Assembly (NCBI GenBank): GCA_963810305.1
Contig: CAWEMY010000005.1
Coordinates: 434,001 to 498,000, forward strand
From: JACDCA01 sp963810305
GTDB lineage: Bacteria > Acidobacteriota > Vicinamibacteria > Vicinamibacterales > 2-12-FULL-66-21
Reading direction: 5' to 3'
Length of the DNA: 64,000 bases
Each line of letters opens with the position of its first letter. Positions within the stretch are counted from its first letter, which is position 1. Below the pieces are notes generated by a model, which saw nothing but the letters and a program-made list of their open reading frames with translations, was not told where the DNA came from and made no database searches. Position numbers and translations under genes: made by a program. Below are positions 60,661 to 64,000 of the stretch, one piece after another.

Positions 60661-63075
60661 TCACCTTTCGTCGCCTGCCGACGGTCTGGTCGCGCTTCGC
60701 GACCGCGCTTTCTGACCGTCGAACTCGACCCGCCCCTTCTCGTCGTACGTCAGGTCGAGCTGCTCGGCGAAGAAGGCGAGCCGCCGCGCCCAGAAGTCGC
60801 GCACGTTGGCGCGCTGCGTGATCACGTGCCCTTCTCCTTCGTACACGCGATACTCCACCGGCTTCTTCAGGCGCTCGAGCGCGGCATAGGTCGCCTCGGC
60901 GGGCACGAGGTCCCCGTCCTTCTCACCCTGCCCGATCAACAAGGGCGTCGTGATGCGATCGAACAGGAACAGCGGTGAGTTGCGGCGGTACCGCTCGAAA
61001 TCCTCCCAGATCGTCTTGCCCATCTTTCCCTGACCCTGCTCGTAGTAGCCGATCGCGCGCAGGTAATCCGTGAACAGATCGGGGTGCAGGACCGCGGCCG
61101 TGATGACCGCCGCCTTGAAGCGGGTCGTCTGCGTGATGAGCGACAGCACGTTGAACGATCCGTAGCTCTGTCCCGTCACCGCGAGGCGATCCGGATCCGC
61201 GTAGCCCTGGGCGACGGCCGCCTCGACGCCCGGCATGACGGTTTCGACGATGTCGGCCATCGTTTCCCCCTCGTCCACCGGCGCGTCGGGCGAGAGGACG
61301 GCGAAGCCGCGCGTCGCCAGCACGTGCGCGTTGAACGTGGGGATCTCCCAGAAGCCGAACCGGTTCACCGAGTTCGACCCCATCGAGCCGCCGTAGACGA
61401 TGGTGATGAGCGGCAGGCGCGTGCCGGGCGTGTACCCCGGAGGCAGGAGCAGCGCGCCTTTCAGCGGTTTGCCCGCCGCGGTCGTCCATTCGATCAGACG
61501 CGCCGAGCCGAGCTCGTAGCGCTCGAGATCGCGGTTGATGCGCGACACCTGCCGCGTGGCGCCCGTCCGCGTGTCGAACGACCAGATGTCCAGGGGATGC
61601 TGCTGGTCGGTGCTGACGAACGCGATCGCGCCAGTCGCGGTGCTGGTCGCCAGGTTGAACGTCACGGAATAGGACTTCGACTCCTGCAAGGCGGGCTTCG
61701 CGGTGCCCGACGCCAGATCGATTGCGATCAGCGCCGACTTCTCGCCGGGTCGCTCCCGCGCCACCGCCCACAATGTCTTCCCTGCGTCCGTCGTCCAGAT
61801 CGTTTGCCGGCCGAACGGGTTGACGATGGCCCGCACCTGCCAGCCGTCCACGGAGGCGAGCGCCGTCCCATCGCCGGAGGCGGCGTCCACGCGCCAGACC
61901 TTCGCGCCCCCGACCGCGTACAGATGGCGGCTGTCTTCGCTCCAGATCGGCGGGTACTCGCCCTCGCCTGGATCGAAGCTCGGGACGCCCTCGCGTTTGA
62001 GCGACTTCGGCGGGCCGCCGGCGGCCGGCAGCAGCACGATGTGTCCGCCGGCGAGCTGTCCGGTCTCGATGTAGGCGACGTGCCGGCCGTCGGGCGACCA
62101 GCTCCACTCGAAGCCGTAGCCGAGGCGGACGTGCTTCTCGAGCGTCCGCGCCGGGCCGCCCGCGCGCGGGCGCACCGCGATCTCGAAGCTCGGCTGCTGA
62201 CTGTTGGCCTCCCATCCCTCAATCAGTGAATAGGCGACCATCGACTCGTCGGGCGAGAACGCGTACCAGCGGACGGCCGCCTTTTCCACCAGCCGCGTGA
62301 CGGTGCCGGACGCGACATCGAGGACGGCGAGGTCGCTCGTGAACCGGCTGACGTTGCCGACCGGCGGATTCTTCACACCGCCCTTCGACGGCTTCACCGT
62401 CTCCGGGGCAGCCGCCTTCGGATCGAACCGCCGCACGTGCACCGACGGTTCATCCGGTCCGCCCTTTTTGAAGCGGTTCGCGCCCTGCGGCGCGCCGAGC
62501 GCGTTCGCGTCGGCGATCGTCATGCCGGCCGGCAGGATCTTGCACAGCAGCTTCCCGCCGTCCTTCGACCACCGGATGACCTCGAAGCCGAAGGACGGGC
62601 GCGCGATCACGCCGGGAATGCGCGTGGCCTTGCGCGTGGCCATCTCCCAGACCCACACGCCGGCCTGACCGCCTTCGTCGGAGTAGAAGGCCACGCGGCT
62701 GCCGTCGGGCGACCAGACGGCCGCCCAGCTCGAGCTCGTCGGGCCGCCCAGGCGGATCGTCTCGCCCGTCGCCGTGTGAGTCAGAGTGGCCGCCATACGT
62801 GAGTCGCCTTCGGCGAACGGGAACCCCGTTGCCGAGTAGGAGGTCCCTACCTTGTCGCGCGGCACGGTGTCGTCGGTCGCGACCGTGTGCGCGATCCACT
62901 GACCGTCGGGGGAGAAGTTCACCGGCGATCGTCCGTTGTGCGCGTGCATGCCGAGCGCCATGTCGATGGGCAGCGGATCGCGCACGCGCGTCTGGGCGCC
63001 GGCCGGGATGACGAGGAGGCCGCACAGCGCGGCCGCGAGGGTCGGAAGTCGCGTGGCACGAAGATGCTGGTTCAT
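60661..63075 (-). CDS. S9 family peptidase, exported
   Basis: 804 residues with signal peptide (TRLPTLAAALCGLLVIPAGA). A long PD40 propeller (VNFSPDGQWIAHTVATDD, WAAVWSPDGSRVAFYSDEGG) is followed by an alpha/beta hydrolase: catalytic Ser in LAVTGQSYGSFNVLSLI, Asp in IGQGEKDGDLVPAE, and His in EGEGHVITQ. This is the same family as the 56795 gene but a distinct branch (GQSYG versus GWSGG). It probably degrades peptides in the periplasm or outside. The start has only a GGGGG eight bases upstream as a ribosome-binding site. Confidence 0.94.
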   Translation of the reverse strand: MNQHLRATRLPTLAAALCGLLVIPAGAQTRVRDPLPIDMALGMHAHNGRSPVNFSPDGQWIAHTVATDDTVPRDKVGTSYSATGFPFAEGDSRMAATLTHTATGETIRLGGPTSSSWAAVWSPDGSRVAFYSDEGGQAGVWVWEMATRKATRIPGVIARPSFGFEVIRWSKDGGKLLCKILPAGMTIADANALGAPQGANRFKKGGPDEPSVHVRRFDPKAAAPETVKPSKGGVKNPPVGNVSRFTSDLAVLDVASGTVTRLVEKAAVRWYAFSPDESMVAYSLIEGWEANSQQPSFEIAVRPRAGGPARTLEKHVRLGYGFEWSWSPDGRHVAYIETGQLAGGHIVLLPAAGGPPKSLKREGVPSFDPGEGEYPPIWSEDSRHLYAVGGAKVWRVDAASGDGTALASVDGWQVRAIVNPFGRQTIWTTDAGKTLWAVARERPGEKSALIAIDLASGTAKPALQESKSYSVTFNLATSTATGAIAFVSTDQQHPLDIWSFDTRTGATRQVSRINRDLERYELGSARLIEWTTAAGKPLKGALLLPPGYTPGTRLPLITIVYGGSMGSNSVNRFGFWEIPTFNAHVLATRGFAVLSPDAPVDEGETMADIVETVMPGVEAAVAQGYADPDRLAVTGQSYGSFNVLSLITQTTRFKAAVITAAVLHPDLFTDYLRAIGYYEQGQGKMGKTIWEDFERYRRNSPLFLFDRITTPLLIGQGEKDGDLVPAEATYAALERLKKPVEYRVYEGEGHVITQRANVRDFWARRLAFFAEQLDLTYDEKGRVEFDGQKARSRSATRPSAGDER

Positions 63076-63131
63076 ATGGGGTACCCCCGTTAGAGAAGGC
63101 GCCGCCCGTTTCCTTCCACTCCGCGGCCCTG

Positions 63132-63674
63132 TTGCCAGACGAAGGGCCGCCGAACGGAAGAACCGCCGCTCCCTTGTCTCTAACCCGTGACGATCTGCGG
63201 AAGAACGCGAAGCTGCGGCGGTTCACGCCGCTCGCCGAGATGGAGCGGCGGATGCTGCGCCGGCGCGACTGGTACAGCGACGATCAGTTCATCCACAAGC
63301 GGCACGCGCAGGCGCTTGCGCAGGTGGTGGCGGCCGGCGGACGCGTCGGCGTGGGCGGGCACGGCCAGTTCCAGGGCTTGTCGGTCCACTGGGAGCTGGA
63401 GCTGATCGCGAGCGGCGGCATGCCGCTGCACGACGTTTTGCGCGCCGGCACGATCGTCAGCGCCGACGCCATTGGCCTGGCGCAGGACCTCGGGTCGATC
63501 GAGCCGGGCAAGCTCGCCGACCTGCAGGTGCTCGATCGCAACCCGCTCGACGACATCCGCCACACGACGGCGATCCGCTACGTGATGAAGAACGGACGGC
63601 TGTACGAAGGCGACACGCTGGACGAGGTGTGGCCGCGGCAGCGTCCTCTGCCGCGCCAGTGGTGGTGGAACTGA
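63132..63674 (+). pseudogene. C-terminal fragment of an amidohydrolase
   Basis: Family-like sequence starts about residue 22 (LRKNAKLRRFTPLAEMERRM) and covers the end of TolB-amidohydrolase-type enzymes: HKRHAQALAQVVAAGGRVGV, GGHGQFQGLSVHWELELIAS, GIVSADAIGLAQ-like block, and GSIEPGKLADLQVLDRNPLD. The propeller and most of the metal-binding barrel, normally several hundred residues, are missing upstream, where only the promoter region of the S9 gene lies. A remnant is likely, though translation of the fragment cannot be excluded. Confidence 0.75.
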
Positions 63675-63683
63675 CCGGTCACT

Positions 63684-64000
63684 TCACCGCGGCGGCTCGG
63701 CCGGCTTCTTCTCCGCGGTGGCGAAGATGCGCGCCTCGACGTTGACGAGCGAGAGCGTGAACTGCTCGCCGCGGCGCACCGGCCGGAGATCGCGGAGGCG
63801 AAACGTGAGCGTGCGCGGCGAAGTCTCGGCGTCGGGCGCCAGCGCGCCGCCGGCGACCTGCTTCGAGAAGTCCCAGACGGCGCCGGATCCCGACACGCCG
63901 TTGTCGGCATCGGCGGCTTCCACGACGCCAAGGGCCGAGGTCATCGTGAGCGCCCGCAGCTTGATGGGGCCGGTGATCGGGGCCTTCGACGTGTTCCGGA
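63684..64000 (-). CDS. C-terminal part of an uncharacterised protein, 5' end outside window
   Basis: The minus frame is open through the window end: KAPITGPIKLRALTMTSALG, VVEAADADNGVSGSGAVWDF and, near the stop, RTLTFRLRDLRPVRRGEQFT, then VNVEARIFATAEKKPAEPPR. The beta-rich pattern with GPI and R-L-F/L words resembles the closing segment of exported acidobacterial proteins, but I do not recognise the family. It converges on the amidohydrolase remnant with nine bases between. Confidence 0.6.
   Translation of the reverse strand, partial: RNTSKAPITGPIKLRALTMTSALGVVEAADADNGVSGSGAVWDFSKQVAGGALAPDAETSPRTLTFRLRDLRPVRRGEQFTLSLVNVEARIFATAEKKPAEPPR

Noticed and set aside
1..64000. tRNA or rRNA genes, prophage or transposase
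   Set aside because: No cloverleaf with TTCRANY arm, rRNA-like stretch, integrase or transposase motif was noticed on reading; a covariance-model scan would be the decisive test.

Overview
The window looks like a chromosomal segment of a GC-rich acidobacterium, probably class Vicinamibacteria (subgroup 6). That placement is an inference from gene content: several orphan MacB/FtsX-type permeases of the acidobacterial ADOP kind, a serine/threonine kinase fused to a TolB/PD40 propeller, two S9 peptidases, a PQQ-like propeller protein, and housekeeping genes packed with TGATG, ATGA or GTGA overlaps. I see no rRNA, tRNA, CRISPR array, prophage or insertion-sequence transposase.

Bases 1-27,000 are mostly housekeeping. 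From right to left on the minus strand: ileS-lspA-lgt-rluD (the last runs off the window); moaE-moaD-prfA-prmC-HIT-GNAT-HAD; and a lyase, methyltransferase, polyprenyl synthase and membrane phosphodiesterase run. Plus-strand or divergent units are a two-domain M16 peptidase, thiD/bioY with only 19 bp between start codons, a class I fumarase broken next to a repeat insertion, pgi, and an iron/redox cluster: erpA, a Fur-rubrerythrin fusion, a PHP phosphoesterase, a degenerate ABC ATPase and sodC. Bases 27,200-30,400 hold a DUF2975/XRE regulator pair followed by a frameshifted PQQ-like propeller gene.

Bases 30,600-43,300 are accessory: an ADOP permease with a kinase-propeller, a haloperoxidase-like protein lacking its motif histidine, a secreted protein made of two tandem copies of one domain, a PadR-regulated ADOP permease with two frameshifts, and a joint between two 5'-truncated genes. 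Bases 43,600-47,100 hold the most unusual locus: an HPr-kinase-like protein, a PqqD-domain protein fused to an export-like segment, a TIG domain and a glycine-rich domain, and an NTP_transf_5 nucleotidyltransferase, with genes overlapping or abutting. Bases 47,600-52,800 carry a phosphorelay (hybrid kinase with GAF, PAS, two receivers and HPt, then a receiver-PP2C phosphatase). The right end has a third ADOP permease, a GlxA/AraC regulator divergent from a small monooxygenase, two S9 peptidases around a purple-acid-phosphatase-like enzyme, an amidohydrolase remnant, and a protein cut by the window end.

Three features recur. Short dispersed repeats sit between genes and also in frame inside genes, twice as 33-base units at domain junctions. 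Several genes start 6-7 bases after a good -10 box and lack a Shine-Dalgarno sequence, which suggests leaderless mRNAs. Apparent one-base frameshifts are concentrated between 41 and 52 kb; sequence alone cannot tell gene decay from uncorrected sequencing or assembly indels.
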